Source: an uncultured Caldilineaceae bacterium (lineage in GTDB: Bacteria; Chloroflexota; Anaerolineae; Caldilineales; Caldilineaceae). Taken from it: a stretch of 64,000 nucleotides of DNA. The stretch lies in NCBI GenBank assembly GCA_958295915.1, contig OY282381.1, positions 2,564,722 through 2,628,721 of the forward strand, read 5' to 3'. Position numbers and translations under genes: made by a program. The notes below the pieces were generated by a model. That model saw only the letters and a list, made by a program, of their open reading frames with translations, searched no databases and had not been told where the DNA came from. Below are positions 1 to 6,846 of this stretch, one piece after another (the stretch's first letter is position 1; each line of letters opens with the position of its first letter).

Positions 1-54
1 AGGCTGGACGTGCGTATGCGCCATGCGCCTTTTGAAGAGGAGTGGATAGCGTGA
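1..54 (+). CDS. C-terminal tail of an upstream gene, possibly ScpA
   Basis: An open frame runs in from the window edge and encodes 17 residues ending HAPFEEEWIA before TGA at 52-54. It overlaps the scpB start by 13 nt, which suggests translational coupling. In most bacteria scpA precedes scpB, so ScpA is the likely identity, but the visible tail is too short to show any ScpA winged-helix motif. The assignment rests on gene order only. Confidence 0.35.
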   Translation, partial: RLDVRMRHAPFEEEWIA

Positions 55-599
55 AGCTGAGCGCTCTGCTGGAGAGCCTGCTGTTTGTGGCCGCAGAGCC
101 AGTTACACCAACGCAGCTTGCCCAGGCGTCAGGCCGCCCCGAGGCGGAGGTGGCCAAAGCGCTGTCCGACTTGCAGCAGGAGTATGAGGAGCAGAATCGA
201 GGGCTGCGCTTGCAACGCCGAGCCGACCAGATGCTGCTTGTCACCAATCCCGCCGCCGCCCAGTCAGTGGAAGATTTCCTCAATCTGGATATGACGGTCC
301 GGCTCAGCGCTCCGGCCCTGGAGACCTTAGCAATCATCGCCTATCGCCATCCGCTGACGAGGGCGCAGGTGGAATCAGTGCGGGGCGTGGATTGTTCCGG
401 CGTGCTGCGTAAACTGCTCCAGCAGGGGCTGGTGGAGGAATTTGACCGTCTGGATGCGCCGGGCCGGCCCATCCGTTACGCGGTGACCGAACAGTTCATG
501 CAGCATTTCGGCCTGACCAGCCTGGAAGAACTGCCCGAACTGCCGCCGCTGGAGACCGATACGTTGCTGGCAGCGGTGGCGTTGGCGGAAGAGAATTAG
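42..599 (+). CDS. scpB: Segregation and condensation protein B (ScpB)
   Basis: ScpB is the kleisin-interacting subunit of the bacterial SMC-ScpAB complex, which loads on and organises the chromosome. The 185-residue product has the family length and two predicted winged-helix units. The first starts LLESLLFVAAEPVT near residue 10; the second contains ALETLAIIAYRHPLTRAQVE near residues 92-111, followed by RGVDCSGVLRKLL, the hallmark ScpB segment. The start is GTG at 42, preceded by GAAGAGGA; a second GTG at 51 is possible. The frame overlaps the upstream stop, so the gene is probably the distal member of an scpAB operon. The C-terminus is short and acidic. Family identity is clear from sequence. 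Confidence 0.95.
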   Translation: MDSVKLSALLESLLFVAAEPVTPTQLAQASGRPEAEVAKALSDLQQEYEEQNRGLRLQRRADQMLLVTNPAAAQSVEDFLNLDMTVRLSAPALETLAIIAYRHPLTRAQVESVRGVDCSGVLRKLLQQGLVEEFDRLDAPGRPIRYAVTEQFMQHFGLTSLEELPELPPLETDTLLAAVALAEEN

Positions 600-809
600 T
601 CGGATGTCAAAGTGACATGCCGATTGGATCCTCCGCCCTGTTTCTATCAGGCCGTTTGGGGGCAAGCTGTTTCGATCCGGCGTGCAGGCGGCTCGACAAA
701 GAGAACCCTGAAAGATGCAGGAGATTGAGGTGTGGCGAAGCCGGGCAGAAGAAGGACGGGCCTTCGAACTTATCCATCTACGTCGGTTCACCGGCTACTT
801 GCTCCTCCC

Positions 810-2240
810 TCACATATGAATCGGCAAGCCCTCTACGCCGTGGGCGGCCTCCATAACTACCTCGGCTAGGGTCGGATGGGCATGCACGTTGTGGGCGATC
901 TCCACCGGTGTGAGTTCCATCATCTGCGCCAGAGAAATCTCGGGTAGCAGTTCAGTCGCGTTCGGCCCGACGATGTGGGCGCCGAGGATCTCGCCGTATC
1001 TCTGGTCGGCGACAATCTTCACGAAACCAACGCGCGCGCCCTGGGCCTGGGCCGCGCCGTTGGGCATGAACGGAAATTTGCTCACATTGACCGCGTAGCC
1101 GGCCTCCCGGGCCTCGGCTTCGGTCAGGCCCAGGCTGGCGACCTGGGGGGCGCAGAACGTGCAGCGGGGCATAAAGATGTAGCGTTCAGCGGGGATCGGC
1201 ATCGTCGCCTGACCGGCGATGCGCTCTGCGGCGACGATTGCCTGCGCGCTGGCCACGTGGGCCAACGCCATTTTGCCTGTGCAGTCGCCAATGGCGTAAA
1301 TGCTATCGCTGCTGGTGCGCATGTATTCGTCGATTTCGATGTATCCCTCCCCATTCCGTTCCACCCCAGCCGCGTCCAAGCCTACGTCTTCGGTATTGGG
1401 TGTAATCCCGACCGCCAGCAACACCTTCTCGACTTCAAGGGTCTGGGCGCTCTCATCGTTCAGGTTTTTGACCGTCACCGTGACCGACCGCTCACCGACT
1501 TCAAATCCCTCTGTGCGGCTGGACGTCAGCACCGTCATGCCCCGTCTTTGGAAGGCCCGCACCACTTCCTGGGCCACGTCGGCATCCTCCAACGGCAGCG
1601 CCTGATCCATCATCTCGACGATCGTTACCTGCGCGCCGTAGGTGGCGTAGATGTGGCTTAGCTCCATACCAATCGGCCCGGCTCCCACCACCAGCAGAGA
1701 CGCAGGGATGTCTGTCAGACGGATGGCGTGGCGGTACTGGAGAATGCGCTTGCCGTCCGCTGCGATGCCGGGCAGATCGCGGGCGCGGGCGCCAGTGGCA
1801 ACCACAAAATTGCGCGCCGATACGGTTCTGGTCTCCGCATCCGGATTGAGCGGGCCGGCGCTGACCTGCACGCTATGGGCATCTGTGAAACGGGCGTGCC
1901 CTTCGATGAGGTCGATTTTGTTCTTCCTCATCAAAAAGCCGACGCCTTTTGTCTGTCGTTCGACGATCTGTAGGCTGCGTTCGACCGCCGCGCCGTAGTC
2001 TACCTGCAAGTTTTCAAAGCTGAAGCCGAACTCCTGCGCCTGGCGCAGTGTGTCCAGCACTTCGGCGCTTTTGATGAGCGCCTTCTTGGGAATGCACCCC
2101 CAGTTCAGGCAAACACCGCCCAGGCGCTCGCGTTCGATAAGCGCCGTCTTCAGGTTCAATTGCGCGCCGCGAATCGCCGCCACATAGCCGCCCGGCCCTG
2201 AGCCGATGACGATCAGGTCGTAGTCATAGTTGCTTGCCAC
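810..2240 (-). CDS. lpdA: Dihydrolipoyl dehydrogenase (E3)
   Basis: This flavoprotein reoxidises dihydrolipoamide on E2 and reduces NAD+. It has an N-terminal FAD motif GSGPGG near residues 13-18, the redox disulfide in GGVCLNWGCIP (Cys44 and Cys49), an NAD-binding GAGPIGMELSHIYATYG, the second FAD signature YAIGDCTG and the C-terminal HAHPTLAE segment with the catalytic His-Glu pair. I place the start at GTG 2240, after GGAGGA. This gives 476 residues, the usual length, and drops a 22-residue upstream extension that does not look like protein. It lies about 100 bp downstream of the E2 gene on the same strand, so the two probably form one unit. No E1 gene is visible in the window. Confidence 0.96.
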   Translation of the reverse strand: MASNYDYDLIVIGSGPGGYVAAIRGAQLNLKTALIERERLGGVCLNWGCIPKKALIKSAEVLDTLRQAQEFGFSFENLQVDYGAAVERSLQIVERQTKGVGFLMRKNKIDLIEGHARFTDAHSVQVSAGPLNPDAETRTVSARNFVVATGARARDLPGIAADGKRILQYRHAIRLTDIPASLLVVGAGPIGMELSHIYATYGAQVTIVEMMDQALPLEDADVAQEVVRAFQRRGMTVLTSSRTEGFEVGERSVTVTVKNLNDESAQTLEVEKVLLAVGITPNTEDVGLDAAGVERNGEGYIEIDEYMRTSSDSIYAIGDCTGKMALAHVASAQAIVAAERIAGQATMPIPAERYIFMPRCTFCAPQVASLGLTEAEAREAGYAVNVSKFPFMPNGAAQAQGARVGFVKIVADQRYGEILGAHIVGPNATELLPEISLAQMMELTPVEIAHNVHAHPTLAEVVMEAAHGVEGLPIHM

Positions 2241-2343
2241 ATCTTCCTCCGCATGAAGCGAGAAAAGAGGGAAGAGGAGAGAGAAGAGAGAAACACCACC
2301 TCTCACTGCTCACTTCTCTACCCTCGCTTCTTTCGATTACGGT

Positions 2344-3729
2344 TTACGTTCGCCATGTTTCCAATCGTTTCACCACATCCGCCACAAATCTATCGGCACT
2401 GGCGCCATCCAGAATCCGATGATCGAAGGCGAAACTCAGGTAGCACATTGGTCGGATGCAGATGGCGTCGTCGGCACTGGGCAGGAGTGGATCGGATGAC
2501 GCGCCCGATAGCGGGCCACTGCGCACGACCGGGCGTTTGCTGATCTTGCCGATGCCCAGAATGGCTGCCTGGGGCTGGTTGATGATCGGTGTGCCCAGCA
2601 GGCTGCCGCTTACCCCGTGATTGGTCACGGTAAACGTGCCGCCCCGCAGCTCATCTGGCGCCAGCCGACCGCAACGGGCCCGTGCCGCCAAATCGTTGAC
2701 AGCGCGCGCCAGTCCTTGCAGATTGCGTTCATCCGCATCCCGGATTACCGGCGCCACCAGACCGTCCGCCACTGCCACAGCCATACCCACGTGGATGCGC
2801 CGGCTAATCAACAGCCCTTCATCGGTCAGGCGGCTGTTGACCGTCAGATTGTCCCGCAGGGCGCCAGTGACCGCGGCCACAAAGTAGGGTGTGAATGTCA
2901 GACCAATTCCTTTTTGCGCAAATGCCTGTTTGTGGGCTGCCCGGTGACGCACGACAGCCGTCATATCCGCCTCGAAAATCGTCACCACGTGGGGACTGAT
3001 GCGCACGCTGCGGCTCATGTGCTCGGCAATGGCCTGGCGCATGGCAGAGAGGGGTTGCAGGATTTCGTCTGCGCCCATCGAATCCTGCGCCTCATCTCTC
3101 TGCGCGGCCGGCCGCGCGCTTACAATGTTGTATGGCGCGCCACTGTAGGGCGCGACGCTTGTTCGCTGCTGAGATGACTGCCCGGCGATAAACGCCAACA
3201 CATCCTTCTTGGTGATGCGCCCATGCCGGCCGCTTCCCTCCACCTCCGCCAAATCGATATTGTATTCAGCGCTGATACGGGCGACAACCGGACTGATGAA
3301 CGCGCGGCCTGTCGGCTTCTCAACTGATGCCGCTGGTGTGGGCGCCGGCATCTCGGCCGACATCTCAGATGTCGGCGATGACACGGCAGCGCGGTTGTAT
3401 TGCGCGCCACTGTAGGGCGCGACGATTTCGCTGGACTGCGCCATCGCCAGCGCAGCAGTTCCTTCCGCTTCCGTCTCCGCAGCCTCCTCGCCGGCGTCAC
3501 CGATGTAGGCAATGACAGAGCCAACACGAACCGTCGTTCCCTCTGCAGCCACGATCTTCAGCAATATGCCGGCTGCGGGCGCGGGTACTTCCGTGTCGAT
3601 CTTATCGGTGGTGATGTCCAGCAGAGGTTCCTGCCGCTCCACCACATCTCCGGGCTGCTTGAGCCAACGGGCTACGGTCCCTTCAACAACGGTCTCGCCC
3701 AGTTGGGGCATTTTCACCGGAGTTGGCAT
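2344..3729 (-). CDS. 2-oxoacid dehydrogenase E2 (dihydrolipoamide acyltransferase)
   Basis: E2 core of a 2-oxoacid dehydrogenase complex; it transfers an acyl group from lipoyl-lysine to CoA. Order of parts: lipoyl domain 1-80 with the lysine in ITTDKIDTEV (Lys43), a linker, a peripheral subunit-binding domain around 143-181 (FISPVVARISAEY...GRITKKDVLAF), a second linker, and the catalytic domain ending HRILDGASADRFV with the active-site His and Asp. Start ATG 3729 has a GGAG upstream; GTG 3738 is an alternative. Each linker holds one 30-nt R1 repeat read as VAPYSGAQYN (about 103-112) and VAPYSGAPYN (about 192-201). Whether the substrate is pyruvate, 2-oxoglutarate or a branched-chain acid cannot be told from sequence. 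Confidence 0.94.
   Translation of the reverse strand: MPTPVKMPQLGETVVEGTVARWLKQPGDVVERQEPLLDITTDKIDTEVPAPAAGILLKIVAAEGTTVRVGSVIAYIGDAGEEAAETEAEGTAALAMAQSSEIVAPYSGAQYNRAAVSSPTSEMSAEMPAPTPAASVEKPTGRAFISPVVARISAEYNIDLAEVEGSGRHGRITKKDVLAFIAGQSSQQRTSVAPYSGAPYNIVSARPAAQRDEAQDSMGADEILQPLSAMRQAIAEHMSRSVRISPHVVTIFEADMTAVVRHRAAHKQAFAQKGIGLTFTPYFVAAVTGALRDNLTVNSRLTDEGLLISRRIHVGMAVAVADGLVAPVIRDADERNLQGLARAVNDLAARARCGRLAPDELRGGTFTVTNHGVSGSLLGTPIINQPQAAILGIGKISKRPVVRSGPLSGASSDPLLPSADDAICIRPMCYLSFAFDHRILDGASADRFVADVVKRLETWRT
3127..3156 (-). repeat. R1 palindromic repeat, copy 1 (inside E2 gene)
   Basis: A 30-nt copy of the R1 family, minus orientation. The core is GCGCCCTACAGTGGCGCGC with an ATACAAC tail. 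It lies in frame in the E2 coding region and supplies ten codons (VAPYSGAPYN) of the linker between the subunit-binding and catalytic domains. Confidence 0.9.
3394..3423 (-). repeat. R1 palindromic repeat, copy 2 (inside E2 gene)
   Basis: A 30-nt R1 copy, minus orientation, matching the consensus. It is in frame in the E2 gene and encodes VAPYSGAQYN in the linker between the lipoyl and subunit-binding domains, in the same reading frame as copy 1. Confidence 0.92.
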
Positions 3730-3794
3730 GGCTAACACTCCGCACTATGACGCATCCAATGCTGCCGAAATCCTGTTGATCTGTGGCTCCGGAT

Positions 3795-4178
3795 TTATAT
3801 CATCGGCGTTTTGCGCTGGACGAGTTGAACTGTCACCTGCCAGGGATCGCGCAGGAAACAGAGCTTATCCCCAGCTGGGGTGTTGTTGATCTCGCCTTCT
3901 GGCGTGGCGCCGGCCTGAATCAGGCGCTCGCGTTCGCTCTCCATATCGTCCACGCTGAAGGCGAAATGCAAGTTGAAGGGGTTGATCTGCGCGTAGTCTA
4001 AGGGCGCGACGTCTTCCTGACTGTACAACTCCACCATACTGCCGTTGTCGTCGGTGACAAAGTTCATATACGGGGCAACATCGCCGGCGACGACGATGCG
4101 CAGCCCCAAATGCTCTTTCCACCACTGGGCCTGCTCCTGGACATTTGGTACGTTAATGGCAACGTGTTCAAGGTTCAT
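3795..4178 (-). CDS. VOC superfamily protein (glyoxalase/dioxygenase fold)
   Basis: A 127-residue single-unit vicinal-oxygen-chelate protein. It begins MNLEHVAINVPNV, the typical first beta strand with a potential metal-binding His5, and contains VTDDNGSMVELYSQ and NPFNLHFAFSVDD, then ends FLRDPWQVTVQLVQR. The VOC fold serves glyoxalases, extradiol dioxygenases and resistance proteins, and the substrate is not predictable. I chose ATG 4178 because GGGAG lies upstream; a longer frame starting at 4211 would add residues from spacer DNA. It lies between the E2 and sulfatase genes on the same strand. Confidence 0.88.
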   Translation of the reverse strand: MNLEHVAINVPNVQEQAQWWKEHLGLRIVVAGDVAPYMNFVTDDNGSMVELYSQEDVAPLDYAQINPFNLHFAFSVDDMESERERLIQAGATPEGEINNTPAGDKLCFLRDPWQVTVQLVQRKTPMI

Positions 4179-4231
4179 TGTTTTGCTCCCTACAGGGTGC
4201 TGACGCGCCATTGGAGGCGCACCGTGGACAG

Positions 4232-4261
4232 GTTATATTGCGCGCCACTGTTGGGCGCGAC
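4232..4261 (-). repeat. R1 palindromic repeat, copy 3
   Basis: A 30-nt R1 copy in the gap between the VOC and sulfatase genes, minus orientation. It carries two substitutions (GTTATATTG arm and TGTTGGG centre) and keeps both GCGCC/GGCGC arms. Confidence 0.88.
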
Positions 4262-4293
4262 TTCATGAAGCCGCTGAACCGAAGGGGGCCACA

Positions 4294-5814
4294 TCACGCG
4301 CCCGCGATCCGTTCAAATCGGGTCGGTTCCCGTTCCATCTCCGCTTGCACAAATCGCTGTAACAGATTTGATTTGACTTCGGCAAAGGCCGGATTATGCC
4401 AACGATTGTGGCGCTCCTCAGGATCTTCCTGCAGGTCGAATAGCTCGCCATATGGGCGCCCTCGATAGATGGTCAGTTTGTAGCGTGCATCCACCAGAGT
4501 GCGCAGGTGCAGAGCTGTCGGCTGGTGTCGGTTCTCCACGAGCACGTGATCCCGCGCCTGCTCGGCCGCGCCAGTCCACACCGCAAGCTGGTCCACGCCC
4601 TGCATCTGCCCGGGTATATCGATGCCGGCTGCGCGCAGGAAGGTGGGCGCCAGGTCTACCAATGATTGTAGCGAACTGTTCACCGCGCCGGCCGGCGCCC
4701 GTCCTGGCCAGCGCACCAGAAACGGCAGGCGGATCAGATCCTCGTAGTGGAAAGCCCCTTTCGCTATCAGTCCGTGCTGGCCGAGAAAATGGCCGTGATC
4801 CGTGCTGAAAACTACGAGCGTATTGTCGGCGATGTCCAGCTGATCCAGCTTGTTCAGAATGCGTCCGATCTCCCGGTCCATCAGGCTTACCATCCCGTAA
4901 TAGACGGCCATATTTTTGCGCATCGTGGCCGGCTCATATAGATGGCTGTGGAAGCCGTGATTGCCATAAGGCGTCTCCTGCCAGGCGGAGAAGTCCGGCT
5001 GCCGCTCCTGAGTTTTGGCGAAGTGAGGCGGCATCGCCTCCAGCTCCCCTGGCTCCAGCGTGCCCAGCTCCATCTCGTCAGGATCGTACATCGACGCCCA
5101 CGGCTCGGATACCAGATAAGGCGGATGGGGGTCGTGGAAGCTGCTCCAGAGGAAGAACGGGTTGTCGGCCTCTACGCTGCGTTCTATCGCCGCAATCGTG
5201 CGCTCAGCGGTCCAAACGGAGTAGTGGAACGCCTCCGGCAGATCCCAAGAATGTTCCCGCTTGGCTGCGCCGGCCTCGGGCGGCCACGCCTGGAAGAAAT
5301 CCTTCCAGTTGAATAGGTCGTTCTCTTCCATCCAGATGCCATAATGCTGGCCCGCGTGGGCCTCATCTGCGTGATTGCGCGCCACCTCTACATGCTGAAA
5401 GCCATACCACGGCCCATGGAACCCCCGCCAGAACGCCAAATCGCGCAGGGTCGGCTGACACTCGAGCGATGTCTGTTCCGGACGGGAGGCCAGCGGCTGA
5501 AAGTGGGCTTTGCCGATAAGCGTCGTGTCGTAGCCGTTCCTATGCAGCGCATCGCCAACCGTTGGCGCATCTTCGTCCAGCTTCACGCCAATCGTCCAGC
5601 AGCCGTGCCAGGACGGATACTGACCGGTTATGATCGTCGACCGGGAGGGCGAACAGACCGGATTGTTGCAATAGGCCCGGTCGAAGCGGGTACCTTCCCG
5701 CGCCAGCCGGTCCAGCGCCGGCGTCTGGATTTTTGCATTGGTCGCGCCGAGAGTAGACAAATGCTGCTGATCGCTCGTAATAAGCAGAATATTGGGTGGA
5801 GTGGCCACAGACAA
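4294..5814 (-). CDS. Type I (formylglycine) sulfatase
   Basis: A hydrolase of sulfate esters in the alkaline-phosphatase superfamily. N-terminal NILLITSDQQ supplies metal-binding Asp/Gln. NPVCSPSRSTIITGQYPSWHG carries the Cys-x-Pro-x-Arg signature (Cys54 to Arg58), in which Cys is converted to formylglycine by a separate enzyme not seen here. FSTDHGHFLGQHGL supplies the second metal motif. At 506 residues the length is typical. No signal peptide is evident, so the enzyme may be cytoplasmic or exported atypically. The start is TTG 5814 with GAGG just upstream, or GTG 5808. Sulfatases of this class act on sulfated polysaccharides or small sulfate esters; the substrate is not determinable. Confidence 0.93.
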   Translation of the reverse strand: MSVATPPNILLITSDQQHLSTLGATNAKIQTPALDRLAREGTRFDRAYCNNPVCSPSRSTIITGQYPSWHGCWTIGVKLDEDAPTVGDALHRNGYDTTLIGKAHFQPLASRPEQTSLECQPTLRDLAFWRGFHGPWYGFQHVEVARNHADEAHAGQHYGIWMEENDLFNWKDFFQAWPPEAGAAKREHSWDLPEAFHYSVWTAERTIAAIERSVEADNPFFLWSSFHDPHPPYLVSEPWASMYDPDEMELGTLEPGELEAMPPHFAKTQERQPDFSAWQETPYGNHGFHSHLYEPATMRKNMAVYYGMVSLMDREIGRILNKLDQLDIADNTLVVFSTDHGHFLGQHGLIAKGAFHYEDLIRLPFLVRWPGRAPAGAVNSSLQSLVDLAPTFLRAAGIDIPGQMQGVDQLAVWTGAAEQARDHVLVENRHQPTALHLRTLVDARYKLTIYRGRPYGELFDLQEDPEERHNRWHNPAFAEVKSNLLQRFVQAEMEREPTRFERIAGA

Positions 5815-5950
5815 GTCGCCTCAGAATCTGGACATGAAATTCGCGCCTCTGATCTTATCACATGCTGTTCGTGTGCGCTAGTTGATTCTGCGCTATACTG
5901 GCCCGGTTTCTACACAGAGCAAGCGCCACAACAGATCGTGAGAGGATGAA

Positions 5951-6439
5951 ATGACACAGACAATTTCGCAAAGTGTGCAAGCCCACTGGCAAGAGCTGCG
6001 CGGACGCACATATGATCTGTTGGATGTTCTGGTCGATGCCGACTTGAACGCCCGTTTGCCGTTCCCGGAATCCCAAAATGTTCTGTACCAGTTCTACTGT
6101 ATGCTGGGTACACAGGAGAGCTGGCCGCCTGTTCTGCTGGAGGGGCGGATGCGGGGATGGGCTTGCAGCCTGAAACCGGCGTCCGTCGGTGAGGCGCTTC
6201 CCATTGAACGGGTGCGCAGGGCTATGGAAGCCGGCGACGTGCGCTTGCGTGCAGCATTCGAGCAGGCGGAGTGGTTACACGTCTTTGAGAATGGCAATAC
6301 GCCCTTGGCCGGTTACTATCGCCTGGTCGAGCATGAATCCCACCATCACGGTCAACTGATCAACCTGATCTACGCGAACGACCTCCCCATCCCCGCGAGC
6401 TGGGCGGATTCCTGGGCGCTCACGCGTGATGGAGAATAG
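5951..6439 (+). CDS. DinB/YfiT-like family protein
   Basis: A 162-residue four-helix-bundle protein of the DinB superfamily. The C-terminal VEHESHHHGQLINL is the characteristic metal-binding helix of this family, and an earlier His or Asp would complete the site. Members include metal-dependent thiol transferases, but most have no known role. The start at ATG 5951 is preceded by GAGAGGATGAA. The gene is divergent from the sulfatase gene, with about 135 bp between them holding a possible -10 (TATACT at 5894) but no convincing -35. Family is clear; function is not. Confidence 0.82.
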   Translation: MTQTISQSVQAHWQELRGRTYDLLDVLVDADLNARLPFPESQNVLYQFYCMLGTQESWPPVLLEGRMRGWACSLKPASVGEALPIERVRRAMEAGDVRLRAAFEQAEWLHVFENGNTPLAGYYRLVEHESHHHGQLINLIYANDLPIPASWADSWALTRDGE

Positions 6440-6515
6440 AGAGGAGATTCTGAGAAAACGAACAGCGCTACTTCTGTTCCAGTTGCGTTCAGTATATGAA
6501 CTTTCAGCTTTACTT

Positions 6516-6821
6516 TCAACCACGCTCCTTGGATTTCTTGCAGGACAATTGTCCTCCCTGGTCCTGCAGGACGCCCCGCATAATGAGGCGGTTCAGCACT
6601 TTTTTGAAACTCGACTGGATGTTCGAACCTGTTTTCTTGTAGCCAAACAATCGGCTGGCTTCGGCGACTGCTTCATCTGCATCGATGCCGTAGCTGACCT
6701 GCACGGCATGCGCCAAAGCAGCGCCAATCTCCTCTGGAGCGATCAGTTCAGGTTTCCGCAAATTCGGTAGCGCGTCGTCGTCACGCCGGCGAATTACAAC
6801 ATCGTTATCGGCATTACTCAA
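6516..6821 (-). CDS. Small winged-helix-like protein, possible domain remnant
   Basis: A 101-residue frame with APEEIGAALAHAVQVSYGIDADEAVAEASRLFGYKKTGSNIQ. The pattern (APEEI...EASRLFGYKKTGS.I...L..L...G.L) resembles the helical or winged-helix module found at the C-terminus of large helicase or restriction-type proteins. It stands alone here. The start is unclear: TTG 6821 or a CTG further upstream, with no good ribosome-binding site. It may be the surviving end of a larger decayed gene or a genuine small protein. The frame begins inside the R6 repeat. Confidence is moderate that it is coding and low on function. Confidence 0.45.
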   Translation of the reverse strand: MSNADNDVVIRRRDDDALPNLRKPELIAPEEIGAALAHAVQVSYGIDADEAVAEASRLFGYKKTGSNIQSSFKKVLNRLIMRGVLQDQGGQLSCKKSKERG

Positions 6822-6845
6822 CTTTCTGACTCGCTGCAGTTAGCC
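6812..6845 (-). repeat. R6 repeat, copy 1
   Basis: A 34-nt segment reading (minus strand) GGCTAACTGCAGCGAGTC followed by AGAAAGTTGAGTAATG. The plus-strand segment 39253-39286 matches it with two mismatches. It lies at the start of the small winged-helix ORF and just beyond the stop of the SH3 lipoprotein gene. Confidence 0.75.
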
Positions 6846-6846
6846 C

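Noticed and set aside
375..791. Minus-strand ORF of 138 codons over scpB
   Set aside because: It lies mostly antisense to scpB, is Arg/His-rich and matches no family; a shadow frame.
600..809. Gene in the scpB-lpdA gap
   Set aside because: A 34-codon frame (starting MQEIEVWRSRAEEGRAF, near 715) exists but has no ribosome site or recognisable family. The gap is between convergent genes.
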